Assembly: GCA_036626215.1 (NCBI GenBank)
Contig: JAZKSG010000005.1
Location: 1-52,209, forward strand
Origin: JAZKSG01 sp036626215
GTDB taxonomy: Archaea > Thermoplasmatota > E2 > DHVEG-1
Reading direction: 5' to 3'
DNA: 52,209 nt
Shown here: positions 8,907 to 17,659 of the stretch, piece after piece
Layout of the letters: each line of letters starts with the position of its first letter
How positions within the stretch are numbered: position 1 is the first letter of the stretch
Made by a program: the position numbers and the translations under genes
The notes under the pieces: model-generated
Seen by the model: only the letters and a program-made list of their open reading frames with translations
Databases searched by the model: none
Told to the model about the DNA's origin: nothing

Positions 8907-10754
8907 ATGGAAGACTACGAACTTTTTGATAAAAACACAAAAGCTTTTATTCATGGTTCACAGCAAAGAGCCGCTCAACGTATGCTCGATTTTGACTATA
9001 TGAGCCAAAGAGATGAACCAAGCGTAGCAGGTTTCATAACACCAACTGGCGGAGGATTCTACAAACTGTTTTGGGGAACCAAAGAAATACGGATTCCTCG
9101 TTACACCAGTATTGAAGAAGCAGTTGAAGCACATCCTGAAGGAGATGTAATGGTCAACTTTGCATCGGAACGATCCAGCGCTCCTACAACTATGGAGGCT
9201 CTTGAAACAGATACTATTAGAACCATAGTCATGATTGCCGAAGGGGTTCCTCAAAGAGATGTAAGGAAAATAGCGAAGACAGCTAAAGAAAAAAATAAAT
9301 GGGTTATTGGACCCGCAACCGTCGGCGGTATCAAACCAGGATCATTTAAAATTGGCAACGCTGCAGGAACCATACAGAACATAAAGGACACCAAACTCTA
9401 CCGGCCAGGATCTGTTGGTTTTGTATCTGTATCTGGTGGACTCTCAAATGAAGGATACAACATTGTCGCTCAAAACACAGATGGAATCTACGAAGGTTAT
9501 GCTGTAGGAGGAGACGTTTATCCTGCTTCAACACTTATCGATCATCTACTAAGATATGAGAAAAACCCTAACATAAAAATGATGGTATGCCTCGGTGAAG
9601 TCGGAGGTAAAGCTGAATACGAAATAGTGAAAGCTCTTGAAGATGGAAAAATCACTAAACCACTCGTTATATGGGTTACTGGTACCTGTGCAGAAATGCT
9701 TCCAGGAGGAGTACAATTTGGTCATGCCGGAGCAAAAGCCGAAGGAAAGAAAGATACCGCTGCTGCAAAAAATCAGGCTTTAAGGGAAGCAGGAGCAATT
9801 GTCCCTGAATCATTTGACGATTATGGTGAAAAAATCAAGGAAACTTTTGAAAAACTCAAAAAAGAAGGAAAAATAGATGAATTTGAAGAACCAACACCAC
9901 CACATATACCAATGGATTACAAACAAGCTAAAGCAGAAGGGCTAGTCCGGAAATCTACAAATTTCATATCCACAATATGTGATGAAACCGGCGAAGTACA
10001 TAATTATTGTGGTGTTCCAATAGACGAAGTAATCGAGAAAGACTACGGCCTTGGAGGAGTTATAGGTCTTCTTTGGTTCAAAAAGTATCTACCGCAATAT
10101 GCCCGTGATTTTATAGAGTTAGTATTACAGATAGTGGCAGATCATGGACCTGCTGTATCCGGGGCACACAACACAATTGTTACCTCACGTGCTGGTAAAA
10201 GTCTTCTTGAATCGATTGTGAGCGGTATGCTTACCATTGGACCACGTTTCGGAGGAGCAGTAAATGGCGCCGCAAAACATTTCACTTGGGGGTATCAGAA
10301 CGATATGGACGCACGTGAATTTGTAGATACCATGAAACAAAAAAACACACGTATCCAAGGTATCGGACACCGGATTCATAGTGTAGACAACCCTGATGTA
10401 CGTGTTGAAATCATGATAAACTATGCACGTGAACACTTCCCAAAGACGCCACTATTAGACTATGCTCTACAAGTACAAGACGTCACTACTATGAAGAAGA
10501 ACACTCTTATTCTCAATGTCGACGGATGCATAGGTGTATTATTTGTAGACATGCTTCAAAACCTTGGATACTCTATCGAAGAAATCAGAGAAATGGTAGA
10601 TATGGGATTCTTCAACGCGTTTTTCATAATAGGACGAACTATCGGTTTCATGGGTCACTACTTTGATCAAAAACGGTTGAAAACACCTTTATATCGTCAT
10701 CCATGGGACGACATCCTTTATGACGTACCAGATGAACCTAAGAAGGTAGAATAA
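8907..10754 (+). CDS. aclA: ATP-citrate lyase, large (succinyl-CoA synthetase alpha + citryl-CoA lyase) subunit
   Basis: The protein combines a CoA-binding/CoA-ligase domain with a C-terminal citrate-synthase-like domain. The N-terminal half has GFVSVSGGLSNEGYN and the phosphohistidine motif GHAGAKAEG, with the active His at about residue 273. The C-terminal half has citrate-synthase-like blocks: GAHNTIVTSRAGKSLLES, RFGGAVNGAAKHF, GIGHRIHSVDNPD, and LNVDGCIGVLFVDML. The length of 615 residues fits bacterial AclA (about 610) and the second half of the eukaryotic enzyme. A GTG at 8895 is part of the GGAGGTGA ribosome binding site, so the ATG at 8907 was chosen. No separate citrate synthase gene is seen in this window. 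The enzyme is much rarer in archaea than citrate synthase. Confidence 0.92.
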   Translation: MEDYELFDKNTKAFIHGSQQRAAQRMLDFDYMSQRDEPSVAGFITPTGGGFYKLFWGTKEIRIPRYTSIEEAVEAHPEGDVMVNFASERSSAPTTMEALETDTIRTIVMIAEGVPQRDVRKIAKTAKEKNKWVIGPATVGGIKPGSFKIGNAAGTIQNIKDTKLYRPGSVGFVSVSGGLSNEGYNIVAQNTDGIYEGYAVGGDVYPASTLIDHLLRYEKNPNIKMMVCLGEVGGKAEYEIVKALEDGKITKPLVIWVTGTCAEMLPGGVQFGHAGAKAEGKKDTAAAKNQALREAGAIVPESFDDYGEKIKETFEKLKKEGKIDEFEEPTPPHIPMDYKQAKAEGLVRKSTNFISTICDETGEVHNYCGVPIDEVIEKDYGLGGVIGLLWFKKYLPQYARDFIELVLQIVADHGPAVSGAHNTIVTSRAGKSLLESIVSGMLTIGPRFGGAVNGAAKHFTWGYQNDMDAREFVDTMKQKNTRIQGIGHRIHSVDNPDVRVEIMINYAREHFPKTPLLDYALQVQDVTTMKKNTLILNVDGCIGVLFVDMLQNLGYSIEEIREMVDMGFFNAFFIIGRTIGFMGHYFDQKRLKTPLYRHPWDDILYDVPDEPKKVE

Positions 10755-10782
10755 AAAAATAGAGTAAGGAGTAGATAAAATT

Positions 10783-11976
10783 ATGAATGAAGATGTAGAA
10801 AAAGCCAAAGAACATTTTGGAGAAGTTGTTGAAGAACAACTTGAGAGAGTAAAAATGATGAAAGCCCAGGAAGACTGGATTAACTATGATGAACTTAAAC
10901 CAATAAAAATAGGTGTAGTCGGAGGAGATGGTATTGGACCAACTATTTGTAACCATGCAAAAAACATCCTACAGTTTTTACTGAAAGATGAGGTTGAAAA
11001 AGGAAAAATAGAATTCCGAACCATTGAAGGACTCACCATTGAGAATAGAGCGAAAGTAAACAAAGCTATACCAGACGACATACTCAAAGAAATCAAAAAA
11101 TGCCATGTTATAATCAAAGGGCCAACCACCACCCCTAAAAAAGGAGATCCATGGCCAAACATAGAAAGTGCCAACGTCACCATGCGCCGAGAACTGGATC
11201 TTTTCGCAAACGTACGACCAGTAAAAATACCAGAAAAAAACATAGATTGGACTTTTTTCAGAGAAAACACTGAAGGAGCATATATACTTGGCAGTAAAGG
11301 AATCCATGTAGACGATGATCTAAGTGTAGATTTCAAAGTCATCACTGAACAAGGAGCAGAAAGGATTATTAGACTTGCTTTTGAACATGCCAAAAAAAGC
11401 GGAAAAAACAAGGTAACCGTGGTAACTAAAGCCAACGTGGTAAAAGCTACTGATGGAAGATTTCTGAGAGTAGCGGAAGAGGTAGCTAAAGACTACCCTG
11501 AAGTAGAATGGGACGACTGGTTTGTAGACATTATGACGGCTAAACTAGTAGACCCAGCGCGACAATCCCAGTTCAAAGTAATAGTATTACCAAATCTTTA
11601 TGGAGACATTTGTACAGATGAAGCAGCTCAGATACAAGGAGGGGTAGGAACCGCAGGAAGCGCAAATATAGGAAAAAGATACGCGATGTTTGAACCAATA
11701 CATGGCAGCGCACCACGTATGGTAAAAGAAGGGCGAGCAAAATATGCCGATCCAAGCAGCGCTATAAAAGCAGCATCAATGCTTCTAGATCACATAGGCT
11801 TCCAAGAAAAATCCAAGAAACTGAATATGGCTCTTGATATCTGCGCTGAATACGAGAAAAAAATCAAAGCAACAGGACATGACGACGGAGCCACAGGAGA
11901 CGAATACGCAGAATACATAATGAAAACATTACAAGACCCTAAACTTGAGGAAAAATGGCAGAGTTATCAAAAATAA
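10783..11976 (+). CDS. icd: Isocitrate dehydrogenase, NAD(P)-dependent
   Basis: It interconverts isocitrate and 2-oxoglutarate plus CO2. The 397-residue protein carries the isocitrate/isopropylmalate dehydrogenase fold: IGVVGGDGIGPTI near residue 44, the substrate loop ESANVTMRRELDLFANVRPV, FFRENTEGAYILGS, VTVVTKANVVKATDG, the metal-binding NLYGDICTDEAAQIQGG and FEPIHGSAPRM. The position in the cluster and the ESANVTMRR loop argue for isocitrate rather than isopropylmalate. An N-terminal helical extension of about 40 residues precedes the fold. Cofactor choice cannot be read with confidence. It is the last gene of the acn-aclBA-icd cluster, preceded by a GGAG site, and is followed by T-rich stretches at 11988-12014 that may end the transcript. 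Confidence 0.92.
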   Translation: MNEDVEKAKEHFGEVVEEQLERVKMMKAQEDWINYDELKPIKIGVVGGDGIGPTICNHAKNILQFLLKDEVEKGKIEFRTIEGLTIENRAKVNKAIPDDILKEIKKCHVIIKGPTTTPKKGDPWPNIESANVTMRRELDLFANVRPVKIPEKNIDWTFFRENTEGAYILGSKGIHVDDDLSVDFKVITEQGAERIIRLAFEHAKKSGKNKVTVVTKANVVKATDGRFLRVAEEVAKDYPEVEWDDWFVDIMTAKLVDPARQSQFKVIVLPNLYGDICTDEAAQIQGGVGTAGSANIGKRYAMFEPIHGSAPRMVKEGRAKYADPSSAIKAASMLLDHIGFQEKSKKLNMALDICAEYEKKIKATGHDDGATGDEYAEYIMKTLQDPKLEEKWQSYQK

Positions 11977-12149
11977 TAACTCTTCCTCTTTCACTTTTTT
12001 ATCATTTTTTTTTGAAGTTATAAAAGACCAAACTTTTTACCTAAGAGAAACTACGTTGGATATTCAAAGATGGATCAAATTACATAAGCGAAGTAAAAGA
12101 ACAAAAATCTTCCTTAACCATAATTTTTTTATTAACATATGTGGCAAAA

Positions 12150-12160
12150 ATATATAAATA
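12150..12160 (+). promoter_or_regulatory. Probable TATA box for the DUF167/Toprim pair
   Basis: ATATATAAATA lies about 38 bases before the ATG at 12193, so transcription should start about 10-15 bases ahead of it, too short for a normal ribosome binding site. The 216-base gap 11977-12192 otherwise holds only T-runs after icd. Confidence 0.5.
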
Positions 12161-12192
12161 ATATAAACTGCATATAAAAGCTCCAGTTAGGC

Positions 12193-12516
12193 ATGCCCAA
12201 TATAGAAAAAGCTGTTGGAAAACACCGGGATGGAGTATATCTTAACCTTTCAGTTACACCAGATTCAGATAGCTGTATGTTTCCAGCAGGTTTCAACAAG
12301 TGGCGACGAAGAATAGAAATAAAAGTTTCTTCTCCAGCTAAAGACAACAAAGCAAACAAAGATGTTTTAACTACTTTAGCAGACTTTTTTAATACACCTA
12401 TAGAAAACGTTTTTATTGTCTCAGGTAAAAAAGGCAAAAACAAAAGAGTTTTTGTAAAAGATAAATCATTAAATGAAATAGTAGACCGACTTAAGGAGTC
12501 AACAGATGGATTTTGA
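12193..12516 (+). CDS. DUF167 family protein (YggU-like)
   Basis: This small protein of 107 residues belongs to the widespread DUF167/UPF0235 family, whose molecular role is not settled. The family shape is visible: a beta-rich N-terminal half with YLNLSVTPDSD, a central RRRIEIKVSSPAKDNKANKDVLTTLADFF helix segment, and the C-terminal VFIVSGKKGKNKRVFVKD strand and loop. The segment GFNKWRRRIEIK is slightly longer than in bacterial relatives. The start lacks a clear ribosome binding site, and a TATA box 38 bases upstream suggests a near-leaderless message. The gene overlaps the following Toprim gene by 11 bases, so they are co-translated. Confidence 0.82.
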   Translation: MPNIEKAVGKHRDGVYLNLSVTPDSDSCMFPAGFNKWRRRIEIKVSSPAKDNKANKDVLTTLADFFNTPIENVFIVSGKKGKNKRVFVKDKSLNEIVDRLKESTDGF

Positions 12517-12901
12517 AAAATCAATAGAATCCGTCAAAGAAATTTTAGAAAAAATAAAAGAAGAAAGCAGCAATAAAAAACCTATTATCGTAGAGGGAGA
12601 CCGAGATGTCGAAGCTCTACGAAGCCTTGGTTTTAAATCAACCATAATAACTGCTAACCAAGGGATTTCACTCATAGAATTTTGTGATCGACTAGCAAAT
12701 AAATATGAAAAAATTATTATTTTGACTGATTGGGACAAAAAAGGAGGATATCTTTGCTATACCATTAAAAGAAACCTCGAAGGACGGGTTCAATGTAACA
12801 CCGATTTCCGAAAAAAGCTGGCTCAAAACGCCGCTATAAAAAAAATCGAGGGATTGCCTTCTTGGATTGAAACCATGGAACAAAGATGCAGATTACAATA
12901 A
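12506..12901 (+). CDS. Archaeal small Toprim-domain protein
   Basis: The 131-residue protein is essentially one Toprim fold, the nucleotidyl-transfer/hydrolysis domain of primases, topoisomerases and RNase M5. PIIVEGDRDVEALRSLGF (about residues 26-43) carries the conserved Glu, and IIILTDWDKKGG (about 69-80) carries the DxD motif. The family of small stand-alone archaeal Toprim proteins (COG1658/UPF0292-like) is conserved but uncharacterised; RNA maturation or repair has been suggested for the fold. A good AGGAG ribosome binding site lies 7 bases ahead of the ATG, inside the DUF167 gene. The DUF167-Toprim overlap suggests coupled expression. It converges with the candidate small RNA on the opposite strand. 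Confidence 0.8.
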   Translation: MDFEKSIESVKEILEKIKEESSNKKPIIVEGDRDVEALRSLGFKSTIITANQGISLIEFCDRLANKYEKIIILTDWDKKGGYLCYTIKRNLEGRVQCNTDFRKKLAQNAAIKKIEGLPSWIETMEQRCRLQ

Positions 12902-13019
12902 AAAAAACATGATGGATGGGGAAAAACAGAGTATATATCATATTATTTAGAGGAAACTGTTCCGGTGAGAGAACACCTATATTCTAAAAGGTAATTTAAG
13001 TTGATTACCCCATCCAGCC
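12901..13019 (-). ncRNA. Candidate small RNA A, closed by a GGATGGGG stem
   Basis: Reading the minus strand, a TTTATATA box at 13048-13041 is followed about 28 bases later by TGGATGGGG (13016-13008). The perfect partner CCCCATCCA lies at 12921-12913, and a run of seven T closes the unit at 12907-12901. Inside are short hairpins: GGTAAT with ATTACC, GGTG with CACC and GGAA with TTCC. The unit lies between two convergent genes and no reading frame of note spans it. It is not a tRNA because it lacks a T-loop and D-loop, and it does not match SRP RNA, RNase P RNA or 5S rRNA. A very similar design occurs at 29829-29917. The call rests on promoter, stem and terminator signals together. Confidence 0.6.
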
Positions 13020-13040
13020 GTTTGTTAAAAAACTCGTCCC

Positions 13041-13048
13041 TATATAAA
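13041..13048 (-). promoter_or_regulatory. TATA box of candidate small RNA A
   Basis: TTTATATA on the minus strand is a near-consensus archaeal TATA element. Transcription would begin near 13017-13020, directly ahead of the 9-base stem. No protein gene begins downstream on this strand, which supports an RNA gene. Confidence 0.55.
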
Positions 13049-13130
13049 TTTGTCTGAAAAAGGTTAGTTAATCGTCGAATCTAACATTATATTATAGAGC
13101 AAAAAAAAAAGATAGAGATAAAATAGGATA

Positions 13131-13616
13131 TTATTTTGACAATTTATTTATTTCTTCTATTACATTATCTGTGATTTCACTAAATTTTTTATCTAACCCG
13201 GTTGAAAAATTACGGCCATATGACGTATCAGCAGGTTGTATACCTATAATATATATTTTTTTATCCACATCTCTGTTTAACTTTTTGAATATCTCAATTA
13301 TTTTTAACAGATCCGTTTGGTGAGTGGTCAAATTTTCTTTTCCCTGTTTTTTTAGGGTGATGACTTCCTCTGGGCTAAAAGTTTTTAGATCTCCTGTTTT
13401 TCCATCAAAGTTTACTGCATCAATAAAAATTATTGTTTCAAATGGCTCTATCATATGTAGAAGATTCATACCGGCTATACCTGCATCAATTAATTTGATA
13501 AAATCAGAGAGTTCATCTTTTTCATTTTTAAGATGATTTATCAAGTTTATACCTATTCCATCATCACGTCTAAGAGTGTTTCCAACACCTATGACTCCAA
13601 TCTTTTTTTCAGCCAT
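13131..13616 (-). CDS. [NiFe] hydrogenase maturation protease
   Basis: This endopeptidase of the HyaD/HycI family cuts the C-terminal tail of the hydrogenase large subunit after nickel insertion. The family start IGVIGVGNTLRRDDGIG (residues 5-21) includes the nickel-sensing acidic residue, followed by LIDAGIAGMNLLHMI, IFIDAVNFDG and the late TTHQTDL histidine block. The length of 161 residues is typical. It lies 30 bases downstream of the large-subunit gene, as the last gene of the hydrogenase operon, and its obvious substrate is that subunit's tail. The ATG at 13616 has only a weak GATGA upstream. Confidence 0.92.
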   Translation of the reverse strand: MAEKKIGVIGVGNTLRRDDGIGINLINHLKNEKDELSDFIKLIDAGIAGMNLLHMIEPFETIIFIDAVNFDGKTGDLKTFSPEEVITLKKQGKENLTTHQTDLLKIIEIFKKLNRDVDKKIYIIGIQPADTSYGRNFSTGLDKKFSEITDNVIEEINKLSK

Positions 13617-13646
13617 AATATTTTTTCATCTACCCAAAAATTTTTT

Positions 13647-14951
13647 TTATTTGAATTCTACATCCAGATAGTGAGTGCTACATGAGATGCAAGGATCATA
13701 TGCTCTCACTAGCATTTCTAAATTAAGCTCTATTTCTTTTTTGGGTTTATCCATTATTTTTGGTGCAAACTCCTCTAGATCTTTTTGAAGATTTGCATGA
13801 TTCTGATTAGTAGGAATAACCAGATTGGATTTTGTACAGTCCCCATTTTTATCGAAACTATAGTCATGTATTAGCAGACCACGAGGTACTTCTATTAACC
13901 CAATACCTCGGCTCTCTTGCAACTCCGGTTTAGCTGGAGTTTCATGTTTTATACCTTCCTCTAAGAGTTTATCAACCCACATTATAGAGTCTTCCATGTT
14001 ATGTACGACTTCTACCAGCTGCGCTATGTTATTCATAAAAGGATTGTAGTTTATTGGTTTCAAACTAAACATATTCGCAACTTTGTGAGCCTTCTTGTTA
14101 AGTAAATCACTGTTGAGATTGAATCGCGCTAACGCACCCACCATATATGATTCGCGGCTATGTCTGGCATATTTAGCAGTTGACTGAGGTACAATATATT
14201 CCTCAATAAAATCAGCATAGTTTTGTTTGTTTTCAAAGACACCAGTATCTGTAGAATTTATAACGCCATCATATAACGCATATTCTTCATCAGTGCTTAA
14301 ACCTATATACTCAGTTTCCCTCTGGAACTCTGGTAGTTTGCCAGCTACATCCAGCAACGCATGAGCTATTTCATCAGCTGTTTCTAAATGTTCCTCTAAA
14401 CGTTTTTTAAGATTTACTAACTGCCTCTCCGTTGGAAAATCAGTGAATCCACCTACAACCATTCGTATAGGATGGGTAGTCCTCCCACATATCAACTCTG
14501 AGAGTTCATTAGCAAAACGATGAAGTTTAACAATTTTCATCAGAGTATCGTTATGCTGTGAACCAATCAGAGGTGCTACACTTTCCACACCAAATAAATC
14601 TGGGGCGGCTAAATAACCCACATGGAGGATGTGGCTCTGCATGTTTTCCCCGTTTATAGCTAAATGACGAAGCATCTTGGTTTGATCAGAAATCTCAACA
14701 TCTAAAGCTTCCTCCGTAGCCTTCAACGAACATAAAGAATGACCAATAGAGCATATGCCACATATACGGGAAGTTATAGTACGTAGTTCATCATAATGTC
14801 TACCTCGAAGCATTGCTTCAAAGAAACGAGGTGCTTCAGGAACCTGCCATTGTATCTCCTCTACTTCACCTTCTTTCGTATTTAAAACTATGTTTCCATG
14901 GCCTTCTACACGGGTGACATGTTCAACATCGATGTGGACGTCTTCACTCAT
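13647..14951 (-). CDS. hydA: [NiFe] hydrogenase large (alpha) subunit, group 3b type
   Basis: This subunit holds the NiFe active site where H2 is made or oxidised. The N-terminal ligand motif RICGICSIGHSLCSLKA and the C-terminal DPCISCSTH supply the four cysteines. Seven residues (YLDVEFK) follow the final His and are presumably removed by the protease encoded next. Length (434 residues) and the neighbouring beta, gamma and delta subunits fit cytosolic NADP-reducing hydrogenase (sulfhydrogenase) as in Pyrococcus. A GTG at 14960 is part of the GGTGA ribosome binding site; the ATG at 14951 was chosen and overlaps the end of the delta gene by 8 bases. Confidence 0.93.
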   Translation of the reverse strand: MSEDVHIDVEHVTRVEGHGNIVLNTKEGEVEEIQWQVPEAPRFFEAMLRGRHYDELRTITSRICGICSIGHSLCSLKATEEALDVEISDQTKMLRHLAINGENMQSHILHVGYLAAPDLFGVESVAPLIGSQHNDTLMKIVKLHRFANELSELICGRTTHPIRMVVGGFTDFPTERQLVNLKKRLEEHLETADEIAHALLDVAGKLPEFQRETEYIGLSTDEEYALYDGVINSTDTGVFENKQNYADFIEEYIVPQSTAKYARHSRESYMVGALARFNLNSDLLNKKAHKVANMFSLKPINYNPFMNNIAQLVEVVHNMEDSIMWVDKLLEEGIKHETPAKPELQESRGIGLIEVPRGLLIHDYSFDKNGDCTKSNLVIPTNQNHANLQKDLEEFAPKIMDKPKKEIELNLEMLVRAYDPCISCSTHYLDVEFK

Positions 14952-15705
14952 TTTTTTCACCTACCTTTTCGCCATAGTTATAGATAGTAGCTCGACGTTT
15001 AAGTTCCTCATATGTAAGATCATATCTTTTCAAGACATCACTTATACATTCAATATCTGGTTTTTTAAGAAGACCTCGACAGCCTTCACAGGCACTTCCA
15101 TGAGTGGGGCATATAGCGTCACAACCCGCCCGAGTTATTGGACCAAGGCAGAATTCATCTTTTTCGAAAAGACACTCGTTTTCTTTTTTCTTGCATTCAA
15201 CACACACGGGATAATTTGGAATATCTGGTTTTTTACCCATAGATAAAGCTGTTATCACTTTTTTTATCTCACTTTTAACTGGAGGACATCCCCGAATATA
15301 GAAATCTACATTCACTACTTCATCAACAGCTTTAGTTTGAAAAACATCAAAATAATCGTTATCCTCAATCTCAGAGGAATCACCATAAACCATTTTCTTT
15401 ACTTTTTCAGGAGACCATTGATTACGTATCTTATTGACGCCGCCTATAGCTGCACAGGCTCCAAAAGCTACTAGAACTTTGCAACGACTACGAATCTTTT
15501 TCAGACGTTTTTCATCCATCGGCCGCATAATTGAACCTTCAACAATTGCTATATCATACTCATCACTATGTTCTTTCATAACCTCTCGGAAAGAGACTAC
15601 ATCTACTATTTCAATGAGATCAACAAGTTCTTCCTCCAAATTCGCAATCTGTAACTGACAGCCTTCACAACTAGAGAAATCAAAAAAAGCTACACGAGGT
15701 TTCAT
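14944..15705 (-). CDS. hydD: [NiFe] hydrogenase small (delta) subunit
   Basis: This is the electron-transfer subunit that pairs with the large subunit. The proximal cluster motif FSSCEGCQLQIANLE is at residues 10-24, with VAFGACAAIGGVNKIRNQ and RGCPP later. The C-terminal part carries more cysteines, PVCVECKKKENEC and CDAICPTHGSACEGCRG, for further clusters. The 253-residue length and lack of a Tat signal agree with a cytosolic group 3 enzyme. Its ATG overlaps the stop of the upstream beta-gamma gene by 4 bases, a translational-coupling arrangement. Confidence 0.92.
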   Translation of the reverse strand: MKPRVAFFDFSSCEGCQLQIANLEEELVDLIEIVDVVSFREVMKEHSDEYDIAIVEGSIMRPMDEKRLKKIRSRCKVLVAFGACAAIGGVNKIRNQWSPEKVKKMVYGDSSEIEDNDYFDVFQTKAVDEVVNVDFYIRGCPPVKSEIKKVITALSMGKKPDIPNYPVCVECKKKENECLFEKDEFCLGPITRAGCDAICPTHGSACEGCRGLLKKPDIECISDVLKRYDLTYEELKRRATIYNYGEKVGEKNE

Positions 15706-17639
15706 CGAAACGCCTCCGGTAGATCTTTGACATCTTTATAATTAAACACCGGTCCTTCTTTACAAACGTAAACACCGTTTATCTGACAATGACCACATTT
15801 CCCAACTCCACATTTCATACGTCTTTCTAACGAAACCCAAATGTTTTCCTCTGGTATCTCCAAAGTTTTTAGACACTGAATAACAAACTTATACATAACG
15901 GGAGGGCCAACTACTATAGCAACTGTGTTCTTAGAATCATACTTATCAAGCTTAATCTTTGGAAACAAATCAGTAATTAAACCTTCACCCTCTTCCCAAC
16001 AGACACCCTCTGGGCATTTATCAACAGTAAGTTCACACCTAACATCAGGAACTTCACCCCATTGTTTAACTTCATCCATGAACAAAACTTCACAAGGCTG
16101 CTTACAACCATAAAGAATAGTTATATCTTTGAATTTTTTACGATAATCCTCCTGCAGAACATGTTTAATCAAAGAACGTGCAGGAATCATTCCAATACCC
16201 CCACAGGCAAACAATAAATGTTTCTTCTCCATCTCCTCAAGAGGAAAACCATTGCCAAACGGACCCCGTATACCAACTTTGTCACCAGGTTTCTTACTAA
16301 ACAACGCACCAGTAACATTCCCTACTCTTCTTATAACCAACTCAAAAATAGGAGAATCATCAGGTGGAGAAGAAACAGATATAGGTGCTTCACCTACACC
16401 TAAAACGGAAACCTCTACAAACTGACCAGGGTCATGACCAAGAGGTTCACCATCATCCATCTCTATCTCAAACAAAGTCTCATTCTCAGTCAACTTTTGC
16501 ATACTTTTTATGGTAGCGCTATGCGGAACATGGATAACACCTTCATCCTCCATCTTAGCACTACGGTCAATGAAATACTTACTGGCATCACCAGTTGGAT
16601 CAACATCAGAAAAATTATTCAACAATTCACAGGGATCCGCTATATCAGGTAAACAGGCACGGGCACAACGACCACAACCAACACAGGCAACAAAACCGTA
16701 ACGCATAGGAAGATAACAGCCTTTACGGAAGAAACGATGACGGTAACGCTCCTCAACATCTTCCCTAAATATTTCATCACCTGCAACCTTGGTAAAATCC
16801 TTCAACAAACAACCATCCCAAGTCCGAACACGACTACCATCCTTTAAATCAAGGGAAACTTTATCCTCAACATCGTAACAATAGCAAGTGGGACAAACCA
16901 TAGTACAGCTACTACATTCTAAACATTTCTCCGACTTTTTACCCCATAACTCATCCTCATAACGAGCAGCTAAAACACTAGGCCAATCTTCTTTATCAAC
17001 TTCAACTTCACACTCAAATTTATCTTTAACCTTATCACGTTTTTTAGCTATTTTTTTAACATCAGACTCTTTTGCTTTTTTAGTCTTAGCAAAATTATGT
17101 AACAATTTGCGGCCTTTTTTTGACCCCACGGTAACTCCATATTTTCTACCTATCTTTGTGAGCATTAAATCAAAACCGCTATCAGTAGTATGCGTACCCA
17201 TACTACCCGCGAAACATCGACTAAAAGGTTTCTCGATATCTACACCTATGATAATGGTGTTTTTTCTTCTTCGAGTATAAAAATCGTCCTCCTTTACATC
17301 CTGATAAACTTTATCCATCTGTTCAATAGCTATAATATCATAAGGATGCATACCAATGATGACTCTTGGTTTTCCCCCATTGGATTCCTCAACATTAAAA
17401 GGCTTCTTTAGATCATAGTTCATCATATTTTCATATGGAGGAAGAAAATATTTTTTAGGAGGAAGAATAGTAGTATCATACTCCAACTCTAATTCTTCAG
17501 AATTCTCCAAATCATCAAAAACATAGCTTTTACCTTTTGATTTAACACCAACTACCTCAAATTTATCACTCTGTATTAAATCATCAACAAAAGCATCAAG
17601 ATCTTTTTTCGAAATGGTTCTAACCTTTTCAACCATCAT
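15702..17639 (-). CDS. Fused beta-gamma subunit of group 3b [NiFe] hydrogenase
   Basis: One 645-residue protein joins two subunits that are separate in Pyrococcus sulfhydrogenase. Residues about 1-345 match the Fe-S beta subunit, with YENMMNYDLKKPF, HPYDIIAIEQMD, then CLECSSCTMVCPTCYCYDVED and ACVGCGRCARACLPDIADP for two [4Fe-4S] clusters. Residues about 360-645 match the flavin/NAD(P) gamma subunit: DPGQFVEVSVLGVGEAPISVSS for FAD, LLFACGGIGMIPARSLI for NAD(P)H, and CGVGKCGHCQI with a later Cys for [2Fe-2S]. It links NAD(P)H to the hydrogenase centre. An ATG at 17651 overlaps the GAGG ribosome binding site, so the ATG at 17639 was chosen. It is the first gene of the operon. The open frame across the joint is uninterrupted. 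Confidence 0.9.
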   Translation of the reverse strand: MMVEKVRTISKKDLDAFVDDLIQSDKFEVVGVKSKGKSYVFDDLENSEELELEYDTTILPPKKYFLPPYENMMNYDLKKPFNVEESNGGKPRVIIGMHPYDIIAIEQMDKVYQDVKEDDFYTRRRKNTIIIGVDIEKPFSRCFAGSMGTHTTDSGFDLMLTKIGRKYGVTVGSKKGRKLLHNFAKTKKAKESDVKKIAKKRDKVKDKFECEVEVDKEDWPSVLAARYEDELWGKKSEKCLECSSCTMVCPTCYCYDVEDKVSLDLKDGSRVRTWDGCLLKDFTKVAGDEIFREDVEERYRHRFFRKGCYLPMRYGFVACVGCGRCARACLPDIADPCELLNNFSDVDPTGDASKYFIDRSAKMEDEGVIHVPHSATIKSMQKLTENETLFEIEMDDGEPLGHDPGQFVEVSVLGVGEAPISVSSPPDDSPIFELVIRRVGNVTGALFSKKPGDKVGIRGPFGNGFPLEEMEKKHLLFACGGIGMIPARSLIKHVLQEDYRKKFKDITILYGCKQPCEVLFMDEVKQWGEVPDVRCELTVDKCPEGVCWEEGEGLITDLFPKIKLDKYDSKNTVAIVVGPPVMYKFVIQCLKTLEIPEENIWVSLERRMKCGVGKCGHCQINGVYVCKEGPVFNYKDVKDLPEAFR

Positions 17640-17659
17640 CCAAAACCTCATAACAATAT

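Noticed and set aside
12901..13020. Intron-containing or unusual tRNA at the GGATGGGG stem
   Set aside because: There is an acceptor-like stem but no T-arm with TTC, no D-arm pattern and no anticodon stem in place on either strand.
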